64,000 nt of DNA, taken from NCBI GenBank assembly GCA_043228905.1, contig JBHGNT010000012.1, positions 8,990,001 to 9,054,000 on the forward strand, read 5' to 3'. How positions within the stretch are numbered: the first letter of the stretch is position 1; each line of letters opens with the position of its first letter. Under the pieces are notes generated by a model. It saw only the letters and a program-made list of their open reading frames with translations. It was not told the origin of the DNA and searched no databases. Position numbers and translations under genes: made by a program. Shown here in pieces: positions 20,839-33,561 of the stretch. Source of the stretch: Azolla caroliniana. Its lineage: Eukaryota > Polypodiophyta.

Positions 20839-21650
20839 GTAATGCTCGTGTGCAAAGATGTACGGTTGCCAATGGAGTATGACAACGAGAAACCAGACAA
20901 GATCAATGCATCAATTGGGGAAATCATGCATCTAAAGACAATTGCATACATATGGTGTTTTATAGACATGAGTCCATACAACAACTTCAATGAAGAGACA
21001 AAAGTCAATGTCCTTTGGAAGAAGATCAAGTTCATGTTCAAGAACAAGAATGTGGTAAACAGAGTCCATCTTCAGGAAGATAGTGAGACTAAGACATCAG
21101 GATGGTTGAGCACCTGAACGCCTTCCAAGGACTCATAAATCAGACCACCTGTCTAGAAGTACCTCTGGCCAACAAGGTATTGGCATTGTTGCTTCTAGGA
21201 TCCTTTCCGGACAGCTGAGAGACGCTCGTGGTGACCCTAGGTAATGGACGGACCACAAGGGAAGCAATTGTCCCTGGAGATGGTGAAGTTGAGCTTGTTG
21301 AATGAAGAAGCTCGCCGAAAGGATAGAGATGGAGGATAGAGAGTCCATCTCTTATCATAAGGCCCTAGTCATAGAAGGTGACTCCAGTAGAGGAGGAAGA
21401 GGAGTCCATAGAACAAGGACAAGTCCTGACTGAGGTCAAAGTCAAAGGGAAAGCACACGTGCTTCTACTGTAGGAAGCCCGGACACTTCCAGAAGAACTA
21501 TCGGCATTACCAGAAGGGCAAAGGGGGAGTTGATGGTGTTGAACTGAAAAAGATTTCAGACAGCAAGACCACCTCAGCCATCACCGTGAGTGAGAAGGAG
21601 CTATTGTTCATCAGTGAACAGAACGAAGTAAATCTCATCGGTGAAGAATC
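20839..21650 (+). pseudogene. Copia-C gag (5'-truncated)
   Basis: Begins at MLVCKDVRLPMEYDNEKPDK, equivalent to residue ~25 of Copia-B Gag, then YIWCFIDMSPYNNFNEETKV and NKNVVNRVHLQEDSE. After frame shifts the nucleocapsid knuckle at 21460-21501 reads C-F-Y-C-R-K-P-G-H-F-Q-K-N-Y: the last zinc-binding Cys has become Tyr. Pseudogene. Confidence 0.85.
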
Positions 21651-22720
21651 ATCATGGGTGGTCGATTTCAGCGCGTCATTTCATCTGACCCCTGACAAAG
21701 AGAGTTTCTCATCCTACACGGCCGAAGATTAACGTGAAGATGGGAAATGATGGTGCAGGCAAGATTGTCGGAATCGGAAATGTATGTTTACTTACCTCAA
21801 GAGGCTGCAAAAGGATATTAAAAGATGTGCACCATGTTCCAGATATCAAATTGAATCTGATATTGGCGGACGGCTCTATGGCGAAGGTTACAATGGTAAC
21901 TTCCGAAATGACACGTGGAAATTCTGCAAAGGAAGCTTCATGGTGGATCAAGGTTACAAGCAAAATACATTATATGTGATGGATGCACAATTGTGCCGAA
22001 ACGAGGTAAATGTTGTTGCCGACATAGCCAGCGAGCTGTGGCATAAGAGACTATGCCACATGAGTCAAAAGGGCATGCAGATGCTAGTCGAAAGAGAACT
22101 CTTGCTAGAGGTGAAGAATGTGCATCTAGACAATTGTGTCGACTACTTGGCCGCCAAACAGAACATGGTCACCTTTCTCCCTAGGCCTTCGATGAGGAGG
22201 AAGATCGCTCTATAACTTATGTAGACAGATGTATGCTACATTGATGTGACGTCACATGTCGGTGCACAATATTATACATGACCTTCATAGATGACTATAC
22301 CCGGAAGTTGTGGGCCTCCGTGCTGAAGAAAAAGGACCAGGTGTTGTCCATCAAAGGACTAGGTGTTGCTCTTCTTCAAAGAGTTCTTGTCAAGAGCAAA
22401 AAGGGAGTCTGGACGAAAGCTTAAGGTTGTCTGAATAAACAATGGAGGGGAGTACAAAGGGAAGTTTAAAGAATATCGTCGGTCATAAGGTATCCAGACG
22501 GAATATATAGTGTCGAAGACTTTGCAATTAAACGGAATGGCCGAAAGGATGATCTGGATCGTAATGGAAAGGTTTTATGTATGTTCATGCATGCTAAGTT
22601 GCAGAAATCCATTTGGGTTGAGGTGTTGATGATGTTGTATACATAATAAATAGGTCTCCCTCGGTTCCCTTAGGTGGTGATATCCCATAGAGTGTATGGA
22701 CGGGCAAGGTTGTGCAATAC
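21651..22720 (+). pseudogene. Copia-C protease and integrase
   Basis: SSWVVDFSASFHLTPDKESF shows the copia protease start with D-S-G replaced by D-F-S. The pre-integrase zinc region reads ELWHKRLCHMSQKGMQ and DNCVDYLAAKQN, with the second Cys of the pair changed to Tyr. Core fragments follow near 22270-22400 (TFIDDYTRKLW-like) and 22520-22640 (LNGMAERM-like), each in a different frame. Clearly dead. Confidence 0.8.
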
Positions 22721-23229
22721 AAGCATTTGAGGGTGTTCGGTTGCCTATCATATGTGCATGTGTCCAAGGATCAGAGAGGAAAATGGGATCCTAAGAGTCG
22801 GCCATGTATTTCTTGGGGTACGGTGAAGATGAATTTTACTACCGATTGTAGGACCTGATTGAGAAGAACGTCATCAAGAGTCGGGACATATTCTTCATGG
22901 AAGAAAAGACTATTGCCGATTGGGAGACGGAGAACACAGGATCATCCTCCTAGCCGACTGGAAGAGAACAATCAGATGAGATACGCACCCAATCAGTCGG
23001 AAGCCAGATGTTAATTGAAGAACGAAACGGACCAGCCAGATATGGACAAGGAGTTGGATCGACCGAAAGGCATCTAGAGGCCGGATCCCGACAAGGAGTT
23101 GGATCGGCCGGAAGGCAGTCAGAAGCCGGATCTAGACAAGGATACAAATCAGATTCAAATGAGGAACCGACAAAAGAGAATGATTCTGAGCTGACTGATG
23201 AGAACCAAGGCATGAGAAAGCCCCTGAGA

Positions 23230-24130
23230 AACAGAAGGCGGCCTCATAGATTTCCAGAAAAAGGGTATGTTCTCTTAACCGATGGGGGGTGCCGAAAAGC
23301 TTTGAGGAAGCTAGGAGAGATGCCCACAACACAAAGTGGTTGCATGCCATGCAAGATGAGATGGATTCCTTTCATGAAAACCACACGTATGAATTGATTG
23401 AGTTGCCAAAAGGTAAGAAGGCACTCTAGAATAAGTGGGTCTACGAATTGAAGCTGGGAGAAGGTGGAAATCCACCCATATTCAAATCCCACATTGTGGT
23501 GAAGGGTTTCCAGAAGAAAAAAGGTGTAGATTTTGACGAAATATTTTCCACAATAGTGAAAATGCCATCCATACAGATGGTGTTGAGCATTGTAGCTAGC
23601 ATGGCCTTAGAAGTTGAACAGCTTGATGTCAAAACAACTTTTCTGCATGGAGATTTGGAGGAAGAAATCTACATGCATTAGCGGAAGAATTCATAAAGGA
23701 AGGAAAGGAAAATCTAGTATGTCGGTTGAGGAAGAGCATGTATGGGCTGAAGCAACCACCCTTGCAATGGAACTAGTAATTCAAATCCTTCATGGTAGAA
23801 CACAAGTTCAACAAGACACAAGCCGACCACTGTGTCTTTGTGTAGAAATATGATGGAGGAAATTTTCTCATCCTCCTATTGTATGTTGATGACATGTTGA
23901 TTGTTAGACGAGACCTGAAGAAAATTGCAAGCTTGAAAAAGTCCTTGAGAAGATTCTTGAAACAGTTGAAGGCTATGGGTCCGGCAAAGAAGATTTTGGG
24001 AATGCACATTGTCCGGGATAGGACAAAGAAGTTGGTGTGGCTGTCACAAGAAAAATATGTGACAAAGGTGCTCCAAAGATTCAACATGCGCAATGCGAAG
24101 CCGGTCGTTTGACATTGCCGACAAACAGCA
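23230..24130 (+). pseudogene. Copia-C reverse transcriptase
   Basis: NHTYELIELPKGKKAL near 23380-23430, HIVVKGFQKKKGVDFDEIFS, LDVKTTFLHGDLEEEIYMH, then frame breaks, and the catalytic box L-L-Y-V-D-D-M-L-I-V at 23876-23905 (YVDD 23882-23893), followed by KEKLVWLSQEKYVTKVL-type sequence. Supplies the reference for the segment deleted in Copia-B. A stop interrupts the helix after EIYMH. Confidence 0.88.
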
Positions 24131-24859
24131 AGCTAAGTGGATGCCAATGTCCAAAGACGAAATTTGAGAAAGCTAACATAAACAAGATTCACTATGCCTC
24201 AGCAGTCAGAAGCATGATGTATGCAGTGGTTTGCACCCAAGCCGTACATTGCATATGTTGTCGGAGTAATCAATCGATTTATGAGTAATCTTGGCAAGGA
24301 ACTATGGGCGACAATTAAGTGGATACTTCGATACCTGAGAGGCACCTTAGATATGGTTCAGGTAACCCCATGCCAGAAGGGTTCATGGACTCCAACATAT
24401 CGGTTGATATTGACACCAGCCGGACCATGTCCAGATATGTGATGACTTATACAAGGGGAGTCGTTGCTTGACAGTCAAGGTTGCAAAAGGTTGTGGCTCT
24501 GTCAACCGCAGAAGCGGAGTATATGGGTGTCGTTGAAGCCGGTAAGGAAATGGTATGGATGAAAGATTTCATCAATGAGTTAGGGATGAGGTAGGAACAA
24601 TTCCGATTGCACTATGACAATCAAATTGTCATCCATCTTGCTAAGAATGTCTCCTACCACTCGAGAACTAAACATATCCAACAGAGATACCATTGGCTTA
24701 GAGAGATGGTAGAAGGAAGGGATTTCTCCCTAGTAAAGATCCATATGGATGACAATGGATCTAACATGCTAACCAAGGTGCTGCCTACAAACAAGTTGAA
24801 TGCATGTTAGCACCGAGTAGGTCTATTGAATTACTCCATCCTGGAGTGAAGGGGGAGTT
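24131..24859 (+). pseudogene. Copia-C RNase H and polypurine tract
   Basis: VSRFMSNLGKELW-like sequence near 24270, STAEAEYMGVVEAGKEMVWM at about 24499-24558, then DNQIVIHLAKNVSYHSRTKH and GSNMLTKVLPTNKLNAC. It ends in a GAAGGGGGAG polypurine tract just before the LTR at 24860. Stops occur at about 24594 and elsewhere. Confidence 0.85.
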
Positions 24860-25318
24860 TGTTGGGAAATTTGGTCCCTCCGAATGGGATGAACCAAAGA
24901 GCCGAATCGGATGAAGGCCGCCAAAGAGCCAAAGGCCGATTTGGCCATAGCCGATTAGAGGCTACAATTGTAAATAGCCCATACCATGTATAAGTATAAA
25001 TACACCTAGGGCAATCATTATGTATCCATGGTGGACATAGTGTTATCATCAGTGTTGTAATCACTGTGTAATCTAAGTGTGTGAGTGAGTGTGTGTATCC
25101 GTCTACAAGACGAAGATGAGCTCAAGGTCATTGCCTTAGAGTCTCTTGTATTCTCATCCATATAGTGATTCTCTTTGGAGTTTGTGGGCTCCCGCAGTTT
25201 TCACATTCAAGGTTTCCACGTTAAATCTTGTGTGTGTGTCTTTATTGTTGTTTCATTTCTTTTCTTTCTCATATAGTTTGCTAACTGGTTTTGGTCGGTC
25301 TCTCTCCCATTCCCTACA
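24860..25318 (+). repeat. Copia-C 3' LTR
   Basis: 459 bp, starts TGTTGGGAAATTTGG after the polypurine tract and ends CCCTACA. Related to the Copia-B LTR (shared TGTTGGGAAAT start, the TATAAATAC..CTAGGGCAATCA promoter block at 24990-25020, and TTTGGAGTTTGTGGGCTCCC near 25173). Confidence 0.85.
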
Positions 25319-25850
25319 ATTAGTGCATGTGACATTGCCAGTTGGTCATTCTTGAAAGGGAATGTAGCACCCAATCTTAGACAATGTGGCTTTTGCTATG
25401 TAGCTCAAGAGACTACCAAGCATGTCCTCGGGTCTTGCCCTTTGGCTCAACAAGTATGGAATAAAGTTCTTTCTTTATTCCAAACGATCAACGTTGGTTG
25501 CCTGTTTTCATGGGGATCAGCGATGTAGGGAGTTTTACATATTGATATTAGTAAGTCCCTTTCAGTAACCTCGAAAGCAGGTGCAATGTGTCTATGTTTG
25601 GAAAATAGTGATTACGGCAGCGTTATGGCCATTATGGAAATGTAGATGTAACTGACTTTATGACGCAACAGATCTTAGTCTCTCAAATGTACTACTCAAG
25701 ATATCAGAGAAATTGTTGGCAGTAGTCCATGGCCAGTATGACAATATGCATGGTTCTCCAAAGAATGTTGATAAGAGAAAGAAGAAGCTTCTTCACTTAT
25801 GGAGAAAGTTGCCCATCTTTGTAATGTAAGATCAAGGGCCTAAATGGAAC
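25319..25850 (+). pseudogene. LINE C-terminal zinc-finger fragment (LINE-C)
   Basis: Plus strand reads ACDIASWSFLKGNVAPNLRQ, then C-G-F-C-Y-V-A-Q-E-T-T-K-H-V-L-G-S-C-P: a CX2C...HX4C zinc finger (zf-RVT type) found at the end of plant LINE ORF2 proteins, followed by VWNKVLSLFQTINVGCLFSW. After a stop and frame change, VWKIVITAALWPLWK and KRKKKLLHLWRKLP complete a plausible C-terminus near 25830. No RT core is present. A different LINE lineage from LINE-A/B. Confidence 0.7.
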
Positions 25851-26070
25851 TATCGACTTCCATGGACCCTTTCTTGAATATCAATACACCATAGCAATGT
25901 ACATCATCAAATTTCAACACCCTTTACAAGTTCCTATATTTTGTCTTAGATTATTTGTATGTCATTATACATGAATTGTTGTAAGCTCCTTGGTAGATAA
26001 CTTCAGGTTATAGCTTGCAGGTGTTTTTCTTAATACTATTGAACAAAGTCTTTCCAAAATAAAATAAAAA

Positions 26071-26330
26071 GTATCATGGCTAGATGTGCCTTCCTCCATG
26101 ATGTTTGAGATTTTCATATGTCAAGGTAAATAATAAATTGAATATTATTATATAAAAGTAATAAGAGAATACTTTAGTGGTGAAGACTATTGAATAATAA
26201 ATCATTCTCTAGTATCATGGCTTGATGTGCCTTCCTCCATGATTTGTTAACTTTTCATAAGTCAAGATAAATAATAAATTGAATACAATTATCTAAAAAT
26301 AATAAGTGAATACTTTAGTGGAGACGACAT
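26071..26330. repeat. Tandem duplication, period about 141 bp
   Basis: GTATCATGGCTAGATGTGCC at 26071 recurs as GTATCATGGCTTGATGTGCC at 26212; both are followed by TTCCTCCATGAT, TCAAG.TAAATAATAAATTG and GAATACTTTAGTGG. Two diverged units of AT-rich non-coding DNA. Nothing coding is seen. Confidence 0.75.
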
Positions 26331-26694
26331 AGAGTTTGAATCTTGCTTGATTTTGGGTCAAACTATCATGAACCAATTTAAGAAGCTAAGCCAAGATATA
26401 TACAAAAATAGGATATGAGAAGTTATAAACAATATTATCCAAGGTACAAGACATTTTGATGAAGTGGGCTCTCGACATGAGAAGGCTTACAACTGGTCTT
26501 GAACTAGAATGGTTTGATAAGAGTGTGACACTGCAATTTATAGGAAATGCAAGTTAGGAATCACTCCAAAGTTTGAGAACAACCCGTGTGTTGAACATTC
26601 ATGTGTTTTCCAATAGGCTAGCGCAGAATTGTTCCACATCCCAAATGTATGTGTGTCTCCCTCTCTCTTATTGGGATCATTTTAATGTGTTGTA

Positions 26695-27000
26695 ACACTG
26701 CATGGCTCAAGTGGTTAATTGTTATGCTCTTAATGCTTAAACACAAGTTTGAGCCTCGTCGCATGAACTTTTGCTTGAATGATCATCACACTTCCTATGT
26801 GGAAGGGGTCACTCATTAATGTATATAGCAATTTGAATAACATGTTGGTTTTCGTCAAGCATAGGTTCGAGCCTCATGGGATGACCTTTTGCTCCAATGG
26901 TCATTACACTTCTTATATGCAATGAGTCACTCATTGAAATGTATGTCAATGTCAACAACATGGTGGTTTTCTTCAAGTGATTAAGCTCCATTCTCAATTG
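26695..27000 (+). repeat. SINE-like tRNA-derived repeat with partial tandem copy
   Basis: TGGCTCAAGTGGTTAA (26703-26718) matches a Pol III A box (TRGCNNAGTGG) and AGTTTGAGCCT (26746-26756) resembles a B box. A second, better B box AGGTTCGAGCCT lies at about 26867-26878 in a downstream duplicate (period about 118-120 bp) that repeats ATGA.CTTTTGCT..AATG.TCAT.ACACTTC. Called SINE-like on box sequence and spacing only. Confidence 0.45.
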
Positions 27001-30000
27001 AATTCTTATGCTTTTCTCAACAACTAGTTAATCTACCACATCTCCTCCTTTTCTCTTGTGTATGTTTCTACTAATTGTCTTTTGTGAACACAATCAAGTA
27101 AGCCAAGCCTCTTCCTCATTAGCCAGTTGTGAGGAACCTCCAACCTTTAATCCACTAAATGGGATAAGTTGACCTAATCATCCAAGACCTTGAGATTCTA
27201 AATCATTTCTATAAAAGACAGGATACAAAATGACAAGATCAAGATTATGACTCAAAGATATATTGTAAACAACACAATTTTGATCAACAATGTCAAAGAT
27301 CATGACTTCACTATTCATAATAGTAAACTTACAAGCAATCTGTGAGAGTTCTCATTCTACCATCTCAAAATACAAAATGCTCAATGCCAAAAGCAGTGAC
27401 ACCCTCCAAGCCCTAAGTCATTTAAATACCTATACATGGAGAATTCAAACTAGTCCAGTCACAACTTGACCTTTTCCCACTATTGTCCTGGCCTTTCTAA
27501 GATATCATAAATTATACTCATACTATGTACATATGTCCTTTAGCTTTCATACATAAAAGATGTTTAGTCATATTATATTACATTAACATAATTTAAGATT
27601 GAGCTCTTCATAGCTTTGTTGGAATGTTAAAATAATTGGCCATGTACATTTAATAACTATCAACAACTTTGTGGCATATTATATAAAACTATAATAATCG
27701 AGACACTTCAAGAAAATGCAAATGATGCTGAGTTGAGTTGGACAATATTGCATGTGTCTTATGATAACTATATCTCTTTTCATCTTGTCTCTTCATCATT
27801 CTAGAAGCACTAAATATTCATTTTCGTAGCTACTATTATAATTGCACATGATCATAATGTTATGATGACAATATAATGCTACGAAATTGGAGAGAAATGG
27901 TCTTCTATCTCAACTTCACGTTGTTCAACAAGGTCGGATCGAAACACTATTATCAATAATTTGAAAATCGTTGTATGTCTCCTTTGTGCATAAGATTTTT
28001 GTAGACTTGTGAAAGACATTACCAATTACTTAGCAATATTCTCTCTAGCTACATTGTGTAATATCACGACACTCACTTCTGATTCTATGTTATTCTACAT
28101 TTGGTTGTCTTGTCAATATTCTAATTCATTCTATAATCTCTTACTATGCATTGTATTATATTTGTTTTCTATTATCTCTTTATTAATATCGATTATAAAC
28201 TATGAATGTGTTCCATTGAATTTACTTTCCTAGTTTTTTATGTGCCCTTAACTCGTATCTCCTTAACTTGTGTTCTATTTAACATGTATATATGTAGAGT
28301 AATATGATATGTGTGCATATACATATAATGATATATGCATATGTAATATATTTATAGGATATATAACACACAATCTTTTTTCTCATTTTGAAGAACGGTG
28401 GAAAAAGCTAATAATGTTATTCACAAAAAAAGGGTTTGAAAAAATAGTTCGTTAAAAAAACAAAGTTCCGAGGTTTGGAACTACAATCGAATGTCAAATT
28501 TGCACTTGAAATCAAAAAAATATTTCATGCTTCTAACACTTTCATTACGTTTGTACTTCTATAAAAATATGTCATATAAAGATTCTGGCATTAGGCCATT
28601 AATGTAGTAATTATGGTATACAACCTCATTTGCGATGATAAAATCCTTTGTTTTTTTTTACCACATTTTAAAAGATGATATCGTAAGAAAAAGCTACACC
28701 ATTAGTTGTTTAGAAAGTGTCTATGTGTGTGTGTGTGTGTGTGTGTACAAGTGGTTGGACGAGCATGATATTCAAGCTTATTGTGACAATGAAAACAATA
28801 AACACATTGCACATTGCACAATGTAGTTTACTTGCCACATTGTTAAGAAAATAGTATGGTCTAGTGCGATCTCCATTATAGGCATCTCACCCTCATAAAA
28901 ATGAAAGATTTCCAATGTGTTTTGTCACAATACTTTAGAAGTAATCGAGAAACATGATAAGGTGTGAATGGAGGAGGCCCATCCACAAGTCATATCACCC
29001 TTCAAATCATCTTTGGCTTAGGGGAACTGAATGCACTTCTTTTATATGCAAGTTGCATAACAACCGATAAAATACTAAAGCATGCGCATCATGAATTATT
29101 AGCACGTTTAGTAGAAACAATATGCACATTTTTATTCTAATGAAGATGCTCGTTTTTGTGCATCAATAGCAACTTTTTGAATCTTATGTATTATAATGTT
29201 TCATATCACCCTACGAAAATGAAAAAACTACAAAAAAGACATTTTGCTTTCTACTCATAGGTATTCACAAGCGTAAAACATTGCTTCGCCCATAACGGTC
29301 AATTATTATACATGGACTTTCTATTATAATACTATATTATATGGATGTTATCCTTGCTTATAGTGACTTTGCCAGATTCGCTTTGTTCACATTATAAGTA
29401 TTTTGGGCTAAAATGGAAATTTTGACACATAGTCAATAACAAGTGAGCCACATTTATAAATACCAGTGACAGTAGTACACACTTTCAACACTTATCACAA
29501 TTCTTGGTAGGTTAGAAAAGGTATACCTTAGAATAATAAACTTGTGATGTCATAGTACCATTGCATATGTAAAAATTGGATAGAAAACTTTCAATTGCAA
29601 TATAAAAAGATGCATCAAACACATTAGATGTGTGGATACAATGACATCAAAGCGAAGGTGTTGCAATGAAATAGTGAGGTTACATGAATATTCGCTTTGT
29701 ACATGTATACCCACTAGTAGCTTGAATAGTCTCATCTTTTCCTCACTCAATGAACGTTGATTGGCTGCTTCTTGAACTTTTCATAATGACCAAACAAAGG
29801 GATGGTGAGAATAGCATGATGTAACTACCTACCTAAAAGAGCTTTTTAAGCAACATAAAGATATAATTTGGCAAAAATGCAACAAATAAATGACGAAAGT
29901 CTTTGATGTTTATTGGTTCCATATTCCTGACTTTAAGGTAGTTCATATGTCAACCTATTTCTTTACCGTATTCTAAATATTCGAATAAATTTGGTTTGCT

Positions 30001-31789
30001 TCCATTGTCTCCTAAATCGTTTTGAAACGAGTTCCTCTAACTTGTTAAATATCATGTTAAGGAGAGAGAACATGAAATTGAGCACAAATAAGTCTACTAC
30101 CTATATGAAAATCATACACATTTTGACCTTGAAACATGCATGACACATGCAAAACAAAACATTAGTGTTGTCATAATTATGTACAAATTGGTCTTAGAGC
30201 CCAATACAATTTTTCAAGAGGTTGATCAGTGTCGTAATTATGCACAAATTGGTCTTAACGCCCATCACTATTTCTCAAGAGTTTGATGACTTTATTAGTT
30301 GATCATTGAGAAAAAGCCTAATCAAAAGCCCTTTTGCTAAAACAAATATCAATTCATTTCCAGTTATCAAAATAGTACAATACCAAAGACATAGGTTGGG
30401 TGCGGTCCACACTCCTTTGTGCAACGTTCCATTATGCATTGGGACGTGCATGTCCTCGTCTTTCCATTATTTACACATGCATGTATACCTTACATACATT
30501 AATACACACACATGTAGATATTTGGAATATAAACTTTGAAACTCCATACGAAAAATTAGCATGTCATGTGTAGCTATGCAATTTATCATTTTATCATTGA
30601 TTGACAATTCACGTACACCAGATGCATTAAATTGGTTTGCATATAAAATGGATTATAGAACTAAATATAACACGCATCTTCTCTTTCAAAGGATCCTCCA
30701 CTATATTTGGTTTGCAAGATCAATGAAAGGTTGAAATAAACAAGTGATAGGCCAATAAGGGAACTATTATACAAAGTTCAAACTATCATAAAAAACAAAT
30801 AGTCACTTATAAAGATTGATCTAAACGAATAGTGGATTGTTTTCTTTCTGTTTGTTGTACTAAGAATGAAGGCTAAGAATAGTGGAATGAACTTTTACCA
30901 TGAGCCTCGAGTAATGATATCACTTACATGTTTACCTAAATGATCTAAAGGGAATTATGAATATTCAAATACATGAAAATGAATGGCAATGGCAATTAGA
31001 AAAAGAAAAATGATTGATTGATGGGTACATTGTCTACTCTAACCTTTGCTATTATTTTTCATGCACAAACTTTCTTGTAACATGAATGCTAAGGACACCC
31101 ATTGATGAAAGACCAATGATTGATTTTGTGTGATCCATCAATATTTTGGCGATTAAATCTCAAGTTCAAAATATGTATATTGGATTTACAAATTGATTAT
31201 TGCAAGTTAGTGTTTGAGAAAATCTTTTGTCAACTCTTATTTTAAAGTGAAGATATTGTTATCAACTCAAATTGTTATCTCTACACTAGATAAAGACTCA
31301 TGTATGCTTTCTTTTCTTTACTGCGGAAGAGTCTCTTCGTAAATCTAGACTCACATGGTTTAACATAAACTAGCTTTCCCCAAGTCTCAAAGTTGCAACT
31401 TGCTATCGTGTTCCCAAGAAAAATGCATGAGGATTAATCTAGGATAAATTTCTTTTCCATGATTATTGTACCAAGCAATGCTTTTAAACTAATCTATGAT
31501 TAGAAAATCTCATTTCCAAGACAAACCTTTAGGACTTCCTAGGATTGGGATTCTAACTTTCATATTTCATTTCAAAACATCTTCTTTGAGAGTGGATATG
31601 ATATGCCTCCTCTAGTGGTAGGACGTTCCTTTTTTTGCACACATGCTTGAATCAACGTACCTAGTTTGTAATTTTGCTTAATGACCTAGGGATATGTGTG
31701 GGTTATTGAAAGGAGATGATTGACTTCTAGGTCTAAATCCCAAATTTCTATTCTTCGACAAGAACACTACAAATCTCTTTATCTTTTAT
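27001..31789. other. AT-rich gene-free stretch
   Basis: About 4.8 kb without a supported ORF, RNA gene or recognisable transposon protein. Contains a (GT)n run at 28723-28746. Two imperfect direct copies of GCACAAATTGGTCTTA..GCCCA lie near 30180-30265. May be decayed LTR or other repeat DNA; nothing more can be said from sequence alone. Confidence 0.5.
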
Positions 31790-31925
31790 TTCGTAATTAG
31801 CTTACCCTACTAGTAAGTTGCAATAATATTGTCTTGGGTTGTAAACCCAATTTTCTCACCTTTTTATTACTCCATACATATCCTCTTAATTTTACTAGAT
31901 GCCCCTATAGAATGTAGAGGTTGGA
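31790..31925 (+). repeat. SINE-like repeat Y, copy 1
   Basis: Shares TTAGCTTACC..TAGTAAGT, TTGGGTTGTAAACCCAA, TTTTCTCACC, TTACTCCATA and AGATGCCC.TAT.GAATGTA with copies at 35530 and 53955. The TTGGGT..ACCCAA hairpin resembles a tRNA T-arm. Confidence 0.6.
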
Positions 31926-32015
31926 ATGCCCCTTCTAGTCTCTATTGGGCAACCTTTCCTATTGAGCTACGTGAGCCAATTTTCGTCTTAGAAGATGTTA
32001 ATATTTCTTTCTTTC

Positions 32016-32130
32016 TCTCGAACATTGAGAGTCGCTATTAACTTTCACATGTACTACGTGAAATATAATATGTTTGGTCTCATAGGTCATATTTGATCTT
32101 CGAGGACGATAATAGGATCTATTTATCTAT
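32016..32130 (+). repeat. LINE-A 3' end fragment
   Basis: ACTTTCACATGTACTACGTG then GGTCTCATAGGTCA at 32076-32089, followed by TATTTGATCTTCGAGGACGA and a CTATTTATCTATC tail. Same 3' terminus as the LINE-A copy at 43976, with the hairpin partly decayed. Confidence 0.75.
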
Positions 32131-33560
32131 CAACAGTAAGGTTAAGTGTGCACTTTGAATGGAAGGAAGAAGTGCACACTTAGGGCTTTTTACTCAATTT
32201 GTTTTCCCTTTTCTTTTCTTCTCCTGCAAAACTTGCTCATAGAAACCATTCTTCCGTTTTTTCTTCTCCAACAGAACTTTAACTTGTAGGAAGCAAAAAA
32301 GATCTAAAATTTGCCTGCTGAACTTGATCGTTCTCACTTGTTGTGGTAGAAACTATTCGTTGTTTTGTTCTCCAGTAAAAGTAGAGCGCTTTGTATGTTG
32401 AAGTTTGTTATAATTTGTTTTATAGAATGTTAAATTCGCTAATGGGAGCGATTTTCACAGTTTGAACCCTAGAAAAACCTTTTCTTTAACGTGAAATTGT
32501 AAGTTTTTCTTCTTATGGATGTTGAGTAGTTGGTACTATCATCTTGAAAGCAACTATTTCTAGCTTTGCAATCTAATTTCTAGAGCTTTAGAGGCGTGAA
32601 TATATAATGAAATCTGTATTTTCTCACATGGACTAGATCCCTACAAGAGGTAAGAAGAAGACAAAGCGGAAAGGAGAGGGATCAAGAAGAAGGAAGTATG
32701 AGAAAGAAACAGAAGAAGGAAGTAGAAGAAGATGAAGAGGCGAAGGGGAAGTACAAGGAATAATAAGAATTAAGAACTCATTAGAAGAAGGGAAGGAGTA
32801 CCAGTAGGAAGAAACATCATGAAAAGGGAGTAGTTTGAAAGAAGAAGAATCACGGAGATGTAATGGAAGAAGAAGAACGAAACAAAATAGTACGACTAAT
32901 AACAATCACGAAAAGGAAGTGGTACAAGACTGAACAAGGAAAAGAAGTAAGAAGAATAAGAAGAAGAATCAATAACAGGAAACAATAGAAAGCGTATTGG
33001 TGTAATTTCATCGTGAAACAACGATTTTATTATTATCTAGATTTTGACCTCTATATAAAAAGTGTACTTAATATAATGGCACACTTAAGTGGGCAAGTGC
33101 TTAACCAAATGGTTACTGTATCTATCTATCTATCTATGTATCTCTTTGTCCCCCCCTATCATGAATATTTTTGGCCTCTCCAATACAACTTAATACTTTC
33201 GATCAAGTTGGTGGTGGGAGGGGATGGATTTGGGTGTAACATTAATGTTTTAATTACGAAAGTTGAATTATAATTGATGTAATATAGTATTTTATTGACT
33301 CCCCACAAAATCAATTATGGTTCTCGTTAAATCCCTCATCCCTAGATACATTGTTATGAACCTACAATACAATATGACAATGTCTAATGCAAATAATGGA
33401 CAAATTGCATTGTTGATCTATGTCTTCAATACAAAGAGCTACCATACAATTATGCCCTCCAATCAGGAATGTGTCTTTGAACTTCATATTGAGCATAAAA
33501 ATTAAAGGCATTCAATCTATGCTGATTATGTTATCCCCAATACCTTTGAAATTGAAAGTT
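32131..33560. other. Non-coding region with purine-rich stretch
   Basis: 32639-32995 is strongly purine-biased on the plus strand (AAGAAG, GAGG, GAAG repeats). A (TATC)n run is at 33117-33137. No supported gene. The 5' end of LINE-A should be somewhere in the right part but cannot be placed. Confidence 0.5.
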
Positions 33561-33561
33561 A

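Larger units (their letters stand above)
20827..25318 (+). mobile_element. Copia-C: degenerate plus-strand Ty1/copia with 3' LTR only
   Basis: Runs from mid-Gag to a 3' LTR. No 5' LTR or primer site is present, so the 5' end was lost at the junction with Copia-A. The order Gag, protease, integrase, RT, RNase H is all recognisable, with many stops and frameshifts. Closely related to Copia-B (same Gag, pre-integrase and RT motifs) but on the opposite strand; it retains the RT YVDD segment Copia-B has lost. Confidence 0.88.

Noticed and set aside
28000-28240. Possible small gene at 28009-28233
   Set aside because: Short, hydrophobic and AT-rich with no homology pattern, promoter or neighbour support.
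32633-32905. 90-codon Leu/Phe/Ser-rich minus-strand ORF
   Set aside because: Composition follows directly from the purine-biased plus strand; no supporting motif.
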